The notes: generated from the letters alone by a model not told the origin. A stretch of 64,000 nucleotides of DNA from Catelliglobosispora koreensis DSM 44566 (GCF_000379685.1 NZ_KB903249.1:166795-230794); one strand, 5' to 3'. Shown: positions 50,634 to 59,632, numbered from the stretch's first letter. Made by a program: numbers and translations.

Positions 50634-51481
50634 GTGACATGGCGGCACGGTCCTATTTGGTCACTGGGGCGTCCACGGGCATCGGGCGGGCGTGTGTGGA
50701 AGTGCTTGTGGCTCAAGGGGCGCACGTGTGGGCGACGGTTCGTTCGGAGCGTGATGAAGCGAAGCTGAACGAGGCGTTTGGCGACAAGGTTTCGGTGCTG
50801 CGGTTCGATATTACGGACTACGCGGCGGTGGCAGAGGCGGGCGCGAGGGTGCGCGCGGCCGGGCCGCTAAACGGTGTCGTCAACAATGCTGGGGTCGCGA
50901 TGCCGGCGCCGTTGGAGCACCTGCCGATCGAGAGCTTCCGGCACAACCTGGAGGTCAACGTGACCGGGCAGCTGGCGGTCACGCAAGCGGTGTTGCCCGC
51001 GCTCAGGAAGGCCAGGGAGCAGGGGCAGACGGCGAACATCGTCATGATCGGCTCGATCGCTGGGCGGATCGCGGGGCCGGTGCTCGGGGCGTATCACACG
51101 TCGAAGTTCGCGCTGACCGGGCTTTCTGACAGTTTGCGGGCGGAGCTGGCGCCGCAGGGGATTCAGGTCGTGCTGATCGAGCCGGGGCCGATCGTGACAG
51201 AGATCTGGCAGCGCAGCACGGACATCGGCAACGAGCTGCTGGAGCGGATTCCGGATGAAGGCAAGGTCCGGTATGCCAAGCAGATCGCGGCGGTCCGTGC
51301 CAATACCGAGGACGCGCCCAAGCGCGGGCTGCCCGTGGCGAAGGCGGCGAGCTTGATCGTCAAGGCGCTGACCGCCAAACGGCCCCGGCCGCGTTATCTG
51401 CTCGGCTTCCCGGCGCATGCTGCTTCGCTGGTCGCCAAGCTGCCGTTCCGGCTGCGTTACAGGCTCACCGCTGGGAAGTAA
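50630..51481 (+). CDS. Short-chain dehydrogenase/reductase
   Basis: A 283-residue classical SDR: cofactor motif TGASTGIGRA, NNAG within GVVNNAGVAMP, the catalytic Ser region MIGSIAGRIAG, YHTSKFA with Tyr-x3-Lys, and EPGPIVTEIW. The long C-terminal tail with FPAHAASLVAKLPFRLRYRL is basic and hydrophobic, suggesting membrane association, as in SDRs acting on lipids or steroids. Coupled to DUF2238 by GTGA; substrate unknown. Confidence 0.9.
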   Translation: MSDMAARSYLVTGASTGIGRACVEVLVAQGAHVWATVRSERDEAKLNEAFGDKVSVLRFDITDYAAVAEAGARVRAAGPLNGVVNNAGVAMPAPLEHLPIESFRHNLEVNVTGQLAVTQAVLPALRKAREQGQTANIVMIGSIAGRIAGPVLGAYHTSKFALTGLSDSLRAELAPQGIQVVLIEPGPIVTEIWQRSTDIGNELLERIPDEGKVRYAKQIAAVRANTEDAPKRGLPVAKAASLIVKALTAKRPRPRYLLGFPAHAASLVAKLPFRLRYRLTAGK

Positions 51482-51492
51482 TGTGTTCGTTC

Positions 51493-51527
51493 TGACAAAT
51501 CGTCAGCATGTTGTTGACGGATTGTCA
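51493..51527. promoter_or_regulatory. Two-site palindromic operator upstream of heme oxygenase
   Basis: TGACAAATCGTCA (51493-51505) and TGACGGATTGTCA (51515-51527), each TGAC-N5-GTCA, stand 22 bp centre to centre. The pair also forms a larger GTTCTGACAA/TTGTCAGAAC inverted repeat. It precedes the heme oxygenase start by 23 bases and looks like a TetR-family operator. Confidence 0.75.
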
Positions 51528-51550
51528 GAACGTTATTCATAATCGGTTTC

Positions 51551-52207
51551 GTGACCGCAGAACCGACGAGTGCCCAGTTTTCCGCAGCGTTGCGGTCATT
51601 GACCTGGCAAGACCACGAGAAGGCTGAGTACACCGACTACACGCAGGCGTTGCTGCAAGGGCGGCTGAACCTCGCTGGTTACACCGCCTTGGTGGCTCAG
51701 CACTACTTCGCCTACGTGGTGCTCGAAGAGGCGGCCGAGCGGATGCGAGATGACGCCATCGGCTCGCTTTTCGTCTTTGACTCGCTCTTCCGAGTACCAG
51801 CGCTGGAAAAGGACCTTGAGCAGTTGCTTGGCGCGACCTGGCGGGAACAGATTGAGCCCAGCGCTTCAACCCAGGAATATCTGAATCGTTTGCGGGAAAC
51901 GTGTTTTGACTGGCCGGGCGGATTCATCGCGCACAGTTACACGCGTTACCTGGGCGATCTGTCGGGTGGGCAGTTCATCAAGAAGGCCGTGCAGAAGGCT
52001 TTCGGCGACACGGCGGTGGCTTTTTATGACTTCCCGCGGATCCCGGACCACAACGCGTTCAAGGCGCGTTACCGGGCTTTGCTCGACGAGGTGAGCTGGG
52101 ATGACGGGGAGCGGCAGCGGGTTATCGCCGAAGCGGTACTGGCATACCAGCTCAACACGAAGGTGCTCGCGGAACTAGGCCGGGATTTGGCAAAGTATCT
52201 AGCGTGA
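51551..52207 (+). CDS. hmuO: Heme oxygenase (biliverdin-producing)
   Basis: A 218-residue HemO/HmuO-type enzyme that opens heme to biliverdin, CO and Fe2+. The proximal His is H22 in WQDHEKAEYTD; the distal helix carries SYTRYLGDLSGGQFIKK, the best-conserved family signature with the flexible Gly residues over heme. Length is right for soluble bacterial HO. GTG start at 51551 (TTCGTGACC). Upstream two-site operator suggests tight regulation, possibly by heme. Coupled to the DUF1838 gene by GTGA. Role: iron release from heme or heme defence. Confidence 0.93.
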   Translation: MTAEPTSAQFSAALRSLTWQDHEKAEYTDYTQALLQGRLNLAGYTALVAQHYFAYVVLEEAAERMRDDAIGSLFVFDSLFRVPALEKDLEQLLGATWREQIEPSASTQEYLNRLRETCFDWPGGFIAHSYTRYLGDLSGGQFIKKAVQKAFGDTAVAFYDFPRIPDHNAFKARYRALLDEVSWDDGERQRVIAEAVLAYQLNTKVLAELGRDLAKYLA

Positions 52208-52962
52208 GCAACCTCGATGCCTTGGCCCGCGTCCGGTCCGCTTTGGACGGACGCGAGGTCGCCCTCTGGTGGGCCGGCGACGTATTCGCCTCAGCGCCCG
52301 GCCAGCCCTACCAACGGCTCTTCGGATTCGAGGGCGTCAGCGTCTCTCGCCTCAAAACCATTCCTGGTGGGTACGAGTTACTGCAGCGCGAGGCGGCGTT
52401 CTATTTGGATCCGGCGAGCCGTGAGATCCTGTCCACGTGGCATAACCCGTTCACCGCAACGGATGTCGGCGTGGTGCACGTGTGGAACGATCCGGCGAAC
52501 CAGCGCTGGCTCAAGAACGGGCCGCGCGGGGAGTTCAACGTTCCGGTGACGGATCTCGGGGAGCAGGTTTGCTTCACCATCGAGATTCCCCTGAGCTATC
52601 CGTCGCCGCTGCCCGTGGCTGAGTTTCCGGAAAGTTCCGCTGACGACACCTACCGTGCGCTGGAGTTGTTCCAGTTCTACGCTCCCGCCGACGCGCTGAC
52701 TACCACTGAGCCGAGCGTCTCGCACACGCTGTCGTGGATGCGCCAGTCGCCTTGGCTGCCGTGGATGCGCATGGGGCAGCGCCCCGGTGGCCTGACGTTT
52801 CACTGCCGTGGCCGCAAACTCGAGTCGTATCAAGACGTTCCCGAGCGCACGCGTGCCTACATCGCTGAGCATCAGCCGCAGTTCGCCGAGGCGCCACAGG
52901 AGTGGTCGGAACCGAACGAGTCGAGCTGGACCTATTTCCGCAAGCTGAGTTTGCGCGGCTGA
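52204..52962 (+). CDS. DUF1838-family protein
   Basis: A 252-residue protein of the DUF1838 family (RLFGFEGVSVSRLKTIPGGY, LQREAAFYLDPASREILSTW, NPFTATDVGVVHVWNDPAN). No activity is known for the family and no motif suggests one. It overlaps the heme oxygenase stop by four bases and so is translated with it, which hints at handling of the heme degradation product or another small aromatic ligand (inference). Its end overlaps the convergent TetR gene by 31 bases. Confidence 0.85.
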   Translation: MSNLDALARVRSALDGREVALWWAGDVFASAPGQPYQRLFGFEGVSVSRLKTIPGGYELLQREAAFYLDPASREILSTWHNPFTATDVGVVHVWNDPANQRWLKNGPRGEFNVPVTDLGEQVCFTIEIPLSYPSPLPVAEFPESSADDTYRALELFQFYAPADALTTTEPSVSHTLSWMRQSPWLPWMRMGQRPGGLTFHCRGRKLESYQDVPERTRAYIAEHQPQFAEAPQEWSEPNESSWTYFRKLSLRG

Positions 52963-53564
52963 CCGTCGGCCGACAGTTGGGCCCCCAGTCCCCGCAACAC
53001 GTACATCGTGGTGGCCTCGATGGCCTTATCGAGCCGTTCCCCGCTCAGATCGGCGGTGCTGCGGCCGGCGATCGAGGCGGTGACCAGGGGCAGCAGGACG
53101 CTGACCTCCTCATCGGGCAGGTAGCGCTGCTCCTGGGCCTCGGTGATGATCGTGCGAAGGAGGGTCCACAGGGGCTCGATGTGCTCCATCATCTTCTTGC
53201 GGCCCGCGTCGGTCAGGATCGTCGACAGCGAACTCGGCGCGATGTGCTGGGTCGCCAGGTGGTTGAGCTGCATGCGCACGAAGATCCGCAACTGGCCGAC
53301 CGGGTTTGGCTCATTGGCCAGCTCAGCGCGCAGTTCATCGACGTAGATCCCCGTCTCGTGCGCGGTGTAGGCGATGAGGAGCGTTTCCTTGTCGGGGTAG
53401 TAGTTGTACATCGCGGTGCGGCCGATTCCAGCCGCGGCGGCCACATCGGCCAGCGTCACCGTGTCATAGCCGCGCTCACGTAACAGGGCGGCCAAAGACG
53501 AGAAGATGAGCTCGTGCATCCGCTCCCGGTGCTCCTCCAGGGAGCTGCCGATAATCTTTGGCAT
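52932..53564 (-). CDS. TetR-family transcriptional regulator
   Basis: A 210-residue TetR protein: VTLADVAAAAGIGRTAMYNY is the recognition HTH and the C-terminal part is an AcrR-like ligand domain. ATG 53564. It is convergent with the heme oxygenase/DUF1838 operon, whose promoter bears a TetR-like two-site operator; no comparable palindrome is seen upstream of this gene itself. It is thus the nearest candidate regulator for heme oxygenase, by position only. Confidence 0.88.
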   Translation of the reverse strand: MPKIIGSSLEEHRERMHELIFSSLAALLRERGYDTVTLADVAAAAGIGRTAMYNYYPDKETLLIAYTAHETGIYVDELRAELANEPNPVGQLRIFVRMQLNHLATQHIAPSSLSTILTDAGRKKMMEHIEPLWTLLRTIITEAQEQRYLPDEEVSVLLPLVTASIAGRSTADLSGERLDKAIEATTMYVLRGLGAQLSADGQPRKLSLRK

Positions 53565-53631
53565 GGTGACCAGTCTTCCACGCCCTAGTCGGCTGGCGCT
53601 TTTTAGGCTGTGCTGATCTACCCTGTGGGGT

Positions 53632-54423
53632 GTGGCGGTGAAACCCGACCTAACGGGGGTCCCGGAGACCGCTCTGTGGACGCTGTGGTTCCGTGCGCTG
53701 GCCGCAAGGCGGGGAGTACTTGACGATCCGCTCGCGGCGTCGGTCGTGGCTCAGCTGGACTATCCGTTCGCCGATACGTTCGGCGACAACTTCCCGTTTC
53801 ACGCTCAGGCCCAGGCGGCGCGGGTGCGCACCTTCGACGAGGGTGTACGGGACTTTCTGCGCGACTATCCAAAGGGGACGGTCGTCGCCTTGGGCGAAGG
53901 CCTGGAGACCCAGTTCTGGCGGGTCGATAACGGCACGATGCGCTGGCTGACCGTTGACCTGCCGCAATCGGTCGCGTTGCGCCAACAGTTGCTGCCCGAG
54001 GATCCCCGGCAGAGTGCCTTCGCCGGGTCTGCTTTGGACGATGCTTGGCACGACTCGATCGACAAGAGCGACGGTGTCTGTATCACGGCCCAGGGACTCC
54101 TGATGTACCTGCGGCCCGAAGAGGTTCACGCCCTGTTTGACCGGCTGGCCACCGCCTTCCCGGGCGGCACGATGCTCTTCGACACGATTCCACCGTGGAT
54201 GGCGGGCAGCATCCGGCGTGGCTCGCTGCGCTTCACCCCGCCTCCGCTGCCCTGGTCACTCGAACCAGCCGAGCTGCGAACCCTAAAGCGTTACGGCAGC
54301 GTGGAGGATGTGCGGCCCGCCCCCGCGCCGGGTTTGCCCCGCAAGGTGGCCATCGTGGCGCGCTATGTGCCCGTGGTCCGCAACATGCGCCCGATGGTGG
54401 TCAAGCTGACCTTCGGCGCCTAG
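53632..54423 (+). CDS. LCMT-family class I SAM-dependent methyltransferase
   Basis: A 263-residue methyltransferase of the leucine carboxyl methyltransferase/Ppm-like family: LTGVPETALWTLWFRALAAR, RVRTFDEGVRDFL, VVALGEGLETQFWRVD (SAM motif) and WLTVDLPQSVALRQQLLP, then ITAQGLLMYLRPEEV. In actinomycetes this type often methylates secondary metabolites or phenolic acids. GTG 53632 start. Divergent from the TetR gene by 67 bases, so it may be that regulator's target. Stop shares CTAG with the DUF4240 gene. Confidence 0.88.
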   Translation: MAVKPDLTGVPETALWTLWFRALAARRGVLDDPLAASVVAQLDYPFADTFGDNFPFHAQAQAARVRTFDEGVRDFLRDYPKGTVVALGEGLETQFWRVDNGTMRWLTVDLPQSVALRQQLLPEDPRQSAFAGSALDDAWHDSIDKSDGVCITAQGLLMYLRPEEVHALFDRLATAFPGGTMLFDTIPPWMAGSIRRGSLRFTPPPLPWSLEPAELRTLKRYGSVEDVRPAPAPGLPRKVAIVARYVPVVRNMRPMVVKLTFGA

Positions 54424-55058
54424 CTGCTGTGCGCCTCACGGCGGCGCGAAACCCAGGCGTTGCTGAGGCTGGGGGTGGGGCGCTTAGGCGTGCTTTCGGG
54501 CTCCTTGAGGCTGACGAAGAACGTCGGCAAGGGCTTAGCCAGATAGGCCTCATGCGCGGCCTTGCAACGGGGGTACTTGCTCTGCACCGCGAAAGGATCG
54601 GAAAGGTCAGTGCGCTCACCGGATGGCTGCCGCAACGGCGAGTGGTGAGTCATGAGACTGGCCGCCGCCGGGCGTTGCTCGATCGCGTTCCAGAGCACCG
54701 AGGTGAACCGTTCGGCGGAGGCGAAGTCGTCTGCCCCCGCTGGGCTGAGATAGTCGAGCAGACAGTCGGGGTTGCCCAGGACCCGGCCAAACGCTTCGGG
54801 CCCTTGGCAGATGAGCCAATTGCGCACGTCATTCATGCCATCATCACCCATGTAGCCAAAGGCGACCGTCGCGGCTTCGATGAGGCCCCAGCTGTCGGCC
54901 TGGTCAGACAGCGCGCTCCAGCGATCGGCGAAACCAGCAAGCACCGGGTCGGATATCCCTGGTAGCTGAGACGCCAGAGCTTGAGTCATGGCAGCGATGT
55001 CGCCTTGATTGTCCCTGCGTAGCCCCGTGATGACTTCCCAGAAGTGCTTGTCGTCCAC
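54420..55058 (-). CDS. DUF4240-family protein
   Basis: A 212-residue protein beginning MDDKHFWEVITGLRRDN, the DUF4240 opening, followed by AFGYMGDDGMNDVRNWLICQ and GPEAFGRVLGNPDCLLDY. DUF4240 proteins resemble immunity-like or SMI1-type small proteins in contexts but have no defined function. The C-terminal 60 residues are basic and poorly ordered. Convergent with the methyltransferase through an overlapping stop. Confidence 0.75.
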   Translation of the reverse strand: MDDKHFWEVITGLRRDNQGDIAAMTQALASQLPGISDPVLAGFADRWSALSDQADSWGLIEAATVAFGYMGDDGMNDVRNWLICQGPEAFGRVLGNPDCLLDYLSPAGADDFASAERFTSVLWNAIEQRPAAASLMTHHSPLRQPSGERTDLSDPFAVQSKYPRCKAAHEAYLAKPLPTFFVSLKEPESTPKRPTPSLSNAWVSRRREAHSS

Positions 55059-55148
55059 GTACGGAGGCTACGCGCGGTAGTGGCGTCGCGACATAGCCGA
55101 TAGGCTGACTAGTCAGACCTCGACCGCCGTGCTACCTCGGCCAAAGGT

Positions 55149-55178
55149 GCCGGCCCGCACAGGCGGGTGCGGACCGGC
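55149..55178 (-). terminator. Terminator hairpin after ABC exporter genes
   Basis: GCCGGCCCGCAC pairs with GTGCGGACCGGC (one mismatch) around AGGCGG. It lies 9 bases beyond the stop of the ABC gene at 55187. Confidence 0.7.
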
Positions 55179-55186
55179 TAGACCTC

Positions 55187-57205
55187 CTACTGGCGGCGCA
55201 TCATCGCCCCAGCCGCAGCGGCCGTCATCGCCGGCGCGGCAGCGTTTAGCTCGGCCTCATCGATGGCGGCGCCAGCGAACTGTGCCGCGTAAAGCCGTGC
55301 GTAGGCTCCACCGTCGGCGATGAGTTTGTCGTGCGATCCCTGCTCGACGATCGCTCCGTCCTCCATCACCAAGATGACGTCGGCGTTGCGGATCGTGGAA
55401 AGCCGGTGGGCGATAACGAAACTCGTCCGTCCACTGCGGAGGGTGTTCATCGCTTGCTGGATAAGCACTTCCGTGCGGGTGTCGACGGAACTGGTCGCCT
55501 CGTCGAGGATGAGGATCGATGGTTCGGACAAGAAGGCACGCGCGATCGTGATGAGCTGCTTCTCGCCAGCACTGACGTTGGCACCCTCGTCATCGAGCAC
55601 GGTTTCGTAGCCGTCGGGCAGCGTGCGGACGAACCGGTCCACGTGCGCGGCCTTGGCGGCGTCAACTATCTCGTCGCTGGTGGGACTGTCCGCTCCGTAA
55701 CCGATATTGTCCGCGATCGATCCGCCAAACAGCCAGGTGTCTTGAAGCACCATGCCCATCGCGGAACGAAGGTCCTCACGGTTCATCTCGCGGATGTCGA
55801 CACCGTCCAGCGTGATCCGGCCTGACGTGACGTCATAGAACCGCATCAGCAAGTTGACGAGCGTTGTCTTGCCAGCCCCAGTCGGGCCGACGATCGCCAC
55901 GGTCTGTCCTGGCTCGACAGTCAGGGACAGGTTCTCGATCAGCGGCTTGTCCTCGGTGTAGCGGAACGAGATGTTCTCGAACGCCACCCGTCCCTGAACG
56001 GCCGCCAAGCGGGCGGGCGACACAGGTTCAGGTGACTGCTCCTCAGCGTCCAGCAGAGCGAAGACCCGTTCGGCTGACGCCACCCCGGACTGCACCAGGT
56101 TGGACATCGCGGCCACTTGCGATAGCGGCTGGCTGAACTGCCTTGAGTACTGGATGAACGCCTGCACGTCACCCAGGCTGAGCGAACCACTGGCGACGCG
56201 CAGGGCACCGACCACGGCGACGAGCACGTAGTTCAGGTTGCTGATGAAGAACATCGCCGGCTGGATCAGCCCGGAGATGAACTGCGCCTTGAAACTTGAG
56301 GCGTAGAGCGCGTCGTTGTGCTGAGCGAAGGTCGCCGCGGCTTCTTTCTGCTGACCGAAGACCTTGACGAGAGAGTGTCCCGTGTACATCTCCTCGATGT
56401 GGGCGTTCAGTTTTCCCGTCGTCGCCCACTGCTGAATGAACTGCGGTTGCGCCCGCTTTCCAATCAGGACGGTGATGTAGACCGAAACCGGAACGGTCAC
56501 CAACGCGATCAGCGCCAGCAGGGGCGAGATCCAGAACATCATGGCTATGACGCCGATGATGGTCAGCACCGAGTTCATGAGCTGGCTCATGCTCTGCTGC
56601 ATCGTCTGCGCCACGTTGTCGATGTCGTTGGTGGCACGGCTCAGGACCTCACCGCGCGCCTGCTTGTCGAAATAGCTCAGCGGAAGCCGCGACAGCTTCT
56701 CCTCGACGTGCTCACGCAACCGGTAAATCGTGCGCTGGACAACGGTCGTGATGAGGCGGAACTGGAAGAGTGAAAACACCGACGCGGCAAGGTACAAAGC
56801 CAGTGCCCACGTGAGGATCTCGCGCACACGTGTGAAGTCAATGCCTTGCCCCGGCACGACGTTCATCGCCGCGACCATGTCGGCGAGCGTTCCGTTGCCG
56901 GAGGCCCGGATCCCTTCCACCGCCGCCTCTTTGGAGACTCCCGGCGGCAGTTGCTTGCCCACGACACCGGAGAAGATGACGTCCGTCGCCTCACCGAGAA
57001 TCTTCGGGCCGATGACGGCCAGAGCCACACCCGTGATGCCGAGCAGGAGAGCCACGATGAGCAGCGGCCGTTCCGGGCGCAGCATGTTGAACAAGCGCCT
57101 CACCGAGGACTTGAAGTTCAGCGGCTTGGACACCGGTGGCCCAGCCATCATGGCGGCCGGACCGAACCTCGGATTCGAGTCTCGCTTTGCCGCAGGAGTA
57201 CTCAT
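55187..57205 (-). CDS. ABC exporter half-transporter (catalytic Walker B, degenerate signature)
   Basis: A 672-residue ABC exporter with six transmembrane helices (from about residue 45) and an ATPase domain: Walker A GPTGAGKTT, Walker B ILILDEATSSVD with the catalytic Glu, but a degenerate signature NVSAGEKQL instead of LSGGQ. Its partner gene has the reverse pattern, so the two form a heterodimer with one competent and one degenerate ATP site. A Pro/Ala-rich N-terminus precedes the membrane part. Second gene of the TetR-ABC-ABC operon; substrates of such pairs are drugs, lipids or peptides. Confidence 0.92.
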   Translation of the reverse strand: MSTPAAKRDSNPRFGPAAMMAGPPVSKPLNFKSSVRRLFNMLRPERPLLIVALLLGITGVALAVIGPKILGEATDVIFSGVVGKQLPPGVSKEAAVEGIRASGNGTLADMVAAMNVVPGQGIDFTRVREILTWALALYLAASVFSLFQFRLITTVVQRTIYRLREHVEEKLSRLPLSYFDKQARGEVLSRATNDIDNVAQTMQQSMSQLMNSVLTIIGVIAMMFWISPLLALIALVTVPVSVYITVLIGKRAQPQFIQQWATTGKLNAHIEEMYTGHSLVKVFGQQKEAAATFAQHNDALYASSFKAQFISGLIQPAMFFISNLNYVLVAVVGALRVASGSLSLGDVQAFIQYSRQFSQPLSQVAAMSNLVQSGVASAERVFALLDAEEQSPEPVSPARLAAVQGRVAFENISFRYTEDKPLIENLSLTVEPGQTVAIVGPTGAGKTTLVNLLMRFYDVTSGRITLDGVDIREMNREDLRSAMGMVLQDTWLFGGSIADNIGYGADSPTSDEIVDAAKAAHVDRFVRTLPDGYETVLDDEGANVSAGEKQLITIARAFLSEPSILILDEATSSVDTRTEVLIQQAMNTLRSGRTSFVIAHRLSTIRNADVILVMEDGAIVEQGSHDKLIADGGAYARLYAAQFAGAAIDEAELNAAAPAMTAAAAGAMMRRQ

Positions 57206-57284
57206 GCCACCGTCTCCCTGCGGTCGCCGGTGTCATGAGGCACTAGCGACCCTGTGATTCCGATTCGCTCGTGCAAGCACTCAC

Positions 57285-59018
57285 TCATTGCGCTTCCTCT
57301 TCTGTCAGCTGCGAGAGCACGATCTCGCGGTAGGTTTCGTTGCCGCGCATCAGTTCTGAGTGTGTGCCCACGCCGGCGACCTGCCCGTCGTCGAGCACGA
57401 TGATGCGGTCAGCTTCGCGGATGGTGTTCACCCGCTGGGCGACGATGACGACCGTGGCGTTGGACGTTTCACGCGCCAGGGCGGCCCGCAACGCCGCGTC
57501 CGTCGAGTAGTCCAGGGCACTGAACGAATCGTCGAACAGGTAGATCTCGGGCCGGTGCACCAGCGCCCGGGCGATCGCCAGACGCTGCCTTTGGCCACCC
57601 GACACGTTGGTGCCACCTTGCGCGATCGGAGCGTTCAGTTGCTCCGGCAGCGCCTCAACGAAGTCACGCGCCTGAGCGACTTCTAGCGCCTTCCACAGCT
57701 CCTCTTCCGTCGCGTCAGCCTTGCCGTAGCGCAGGTTCGACGCGATGGTTCCCGTGAACAGGTATGGTTTCTGCGGAACGTAACCGATCACTTTGGACAG
57801 CTCGTCGGCGTGCAGGTCGCGCACGTCAACGTCGTCGACACGGACAGACCCTCCGGTGGCGTCAAAGAGCCGTGGCACCAAGTTGAGCAGTGTTGACTTT
57901 CCGCTGCCGGTGCTGCCGATGATGGCGGTCACTTCGCCGGGCCGTGCCTCCAGATCGATGCCTCGCAGAACGGGCTGTTCGGCACCGGGATAACGGAACT
58001 CGACGTTGCGTAGTTGGAGTGCACCTTGAGTACCCACAATGGGTTGTGGATTTTTGGCTGGGACCACGCTTGGCTCAGTGTTTAGCACTTCCTCGATGCG
58101 CTCGGCGCAGACCTCAGCGCGCGGGATCATCACGAACATGAAGGTGGCCATCATGACCGCCATCAGAATCTGCATCAGATAACTGATGTAGGCGGTCAGT
58201 GCCCCGATTTCCATTTCGCCCGCGTCGATGCGATCAGCACCAAACCAAAGCACGGCGACCGTGGACACGTTGATGATCAGCATCACGAGCGGGAACATAA
58301 GCGCCATAAGCTTTCCGGTCGCCAGTGACACCGCGGTGAGGTTGTCGTTGGCGACGCCGAAGCGCTGCTGCTCTTGCTTGTCGCGCACGAAAGCCCGGAT
58401 GACCCTGATGCCCGTGATCTGCTCACGCATCACGCGGTTGACGTCATCGATGTTGTCCTGCATCTGGCGGAACAGTGGGCGCATGCGCCAGATGATGATG
58501 CCGACGCCAATGACGAGCGCCGGAATGACCGCCAGCAAAAGGCTCGACAGCTCAACGTCAAGCCGCAGCGCGAGAATGATGCCACCGACCATCATGATCG
58601 GGGCGGACACCATCATCGTGAACGTCATCAGGGCAAGCATTTGCACCTGCTGCACGTCATTCGTCGTCCGCGTGATGAGTGAGGGAGCGCCGAAGTGGCC
58701 GACCTCGCGGGCTGAAAAGTCCTGCACCCGCTGGAAAATCGCCGCCCGCATGTCCCGGCCGAGTGCCATGGAGACCTTCGCTCCAAAGTAGACAGCCGCT
58801 GCCATACAGACGATTTGCACGAGCGACACCGCGAGCATCGCCGCACCGGTGATCAGGATGTAGCGGATGTCGCCCTTGACCACGCCGTGGTCAATGATGT
58901 CCGCGTTGAGCGTGGGAAGGTAAAGCGTTGCCAGGGTTTGAATCAACTGCAACAGCACGACCAGGGTCAACGGCCCCTTATACGGCTGCAGGTGGCGGCG
59001 CAGAAGTCGTATCAGCAT
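57285..59018 (-). CDS. ABC exporter half-transporter (canonical signature, Asp in Walker B)
   Basis: A 577-residue ABC exporter: six helices, Walker A GSTGSGKST, signature NVSGGQRQRLAIARAL and Walker B IYLFDDSFSALD in which the catalytic Glu is Asp. With the partner at 55187 this gives the asymmetric pairing known from TM287/288 and BmrCD. The ATG at 59018 lies inside the end of the TetR gene (41-base overlap). A GGGAGACGG ribosome site precedes the partner gene 80 bases downstream. Confidence 0.92.
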   Translation of the reverse strand: MLIRLLRRHLQPYKGPLTLVVLLQLIQTLATLYLPTLNADIIDHGVVKGDIRYILITGAAMLAVSLVQIVCMAAAVYFGAKVSMALGRDMRAAIFQRVQDFSAREVGHFGAPSLITRTTNDVQQVQMLALMTFTMMVSAPIMMVGGIILALRLDVELSSLLLAVIPALVIGVGIIIWRMRPLFRQMQDNIDDVNRVMREQITGIRVIRAFVRDKQEQQRFGVANDNLTAVSLATGKLMALMFPLVMLIINVSTVAVLWFGADRIDAGEMEIGALTAYISYLMQILMAVMMATFMFVMIPRAEVCAERIEEVLNTEPSVVPAKNPQPIVGTQGALQLRNVEFRYPGAEQPVLRGIDLEARPGEVTAIIGSTGSGKSTLLNLVPRLFDATGGSVRVDDVDVRDLHADELSKVIGYVPQKPYLFTGTIASNLRYGKADATEEELWKALEVAQARDFVEALPEQLNAPIAQGGTNVSGGQRQRLAIARALVHRPEIYLFDDSFSALDYSTDAALRAALARETSNATVVIVAQRVNTIREADRIIVLDDGQVAGVGTHSELMRGNETYREIVLSQLTEEEAQ

Positions 59019-59598
59019 CCTTCACTCCGGGATAGAGCACTCCATCGAGTACCACGGTGACAATGTCCTCTGCGGACAGAACTTCGTTTCGGCTGTTTTG
59101 CATGACCATCGTCATGAGCAGGGCCGCGATCGTTTCAGCGGGCAGTCTGAGCTGATGCTGATCGGGCGCCAGCAACTCGGCTAGAGCGTTGGTGATGAGC
59201 GTGAGTCCTTCGTGAGCCTGCGCCGCGCCCGCGGTCACCACGGCGAGGCCGCTGGCTCTTATCGCGACCATCAGCGGCACGTTGTCATGGAACCGCCGCG
59301 CGAGGACCCTCACAGCGGTCTTGAGCCGGAACCGCAGATCAGGATCGCCCTTGACCGCGTTCATCGACTCGATCGCCGGCTGCGGGTCAAACGCCTTCGC
59401 GATGGCGGCCGTGATCAGGCTGTCCTTGTCCGGGAACACCCGGAAAATCGTGCCCTCGGCCACACCCGCGCACTCGGCGATCTTGCGCGTGCTGACGTTA
59501 AGCCCTTCATCGCGCAGCAACGGCAACGTGGCCGCGATGATCGCCGCCCGCCGCTCATCAGGCGCGAGAGGAGCCACTCGCTTACGCCGCATGTCCAT
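58978..59598 (-). CDS. TetR-family transcriptional regulator of ABC exporter operon
   Basis: A 206-residue TetR regulator: STRKIAECAGVAEGTIFRVF is the recognition HTH and the C-terminal domain is of AcrR type. The conserved part begins at RKRVAPLAPDERRAAIIAAT; ATG 59598 or 59592 can start it, whereas an upstream ATG at 59694 would include the operator. A perfect 16-bp palindrome lies 18 bases upstream, so autoregulation is likely, with de-repression of the co-transcribed exporter pair by an exported compound. Confidence 0.88.
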   Translation of the reverse strand: MDMRRKRVAPLAPDERRAAIIAATLPLLRDEGLNVSTRKIAECAGVAEGTIFRVFPDKDSLITAAIAKAFDPQPAIESMNAVKGDPDLRFRLKTAVRVLARRFHDNVPLMVAIRASGLAVVTAGAAQAHEGLTLITNALAELLAPDQHQLRLPAETIAALLMTMVMQNSRNEVLSAEDIVTVVLDGVLYPGVKDADTTSAPPPAAV

Positions 59599-59616
59599 CA
59601 CGATCACGAGGCTAAT

Positions 59617-59632
59617 GAGTGAGTACTCACTC
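59617..59632. promoter_or_regulatory. TetR operator palindrome
   Basis: GAGTGAGTACTCACTC is a perfect 16-bp palindrome 18 bases upstream of the TetR start. Position and symmetry fit the operator of the adjacent repressor. Confidence 0.8.

Noticed and set aside
49731-50648. 305-codon minus-strand frame over the DUF2238 gene
   Set aside because: Pro/His/Arg/Gln-rich shadow of a membrane-protein gene; no domain and no start context.
53632-54423. Start of a secondary-metabolite cluster at the LCMT-like methyltransferase
   Set aside because: No synthase, cyclase or tailoring genes occur around it.
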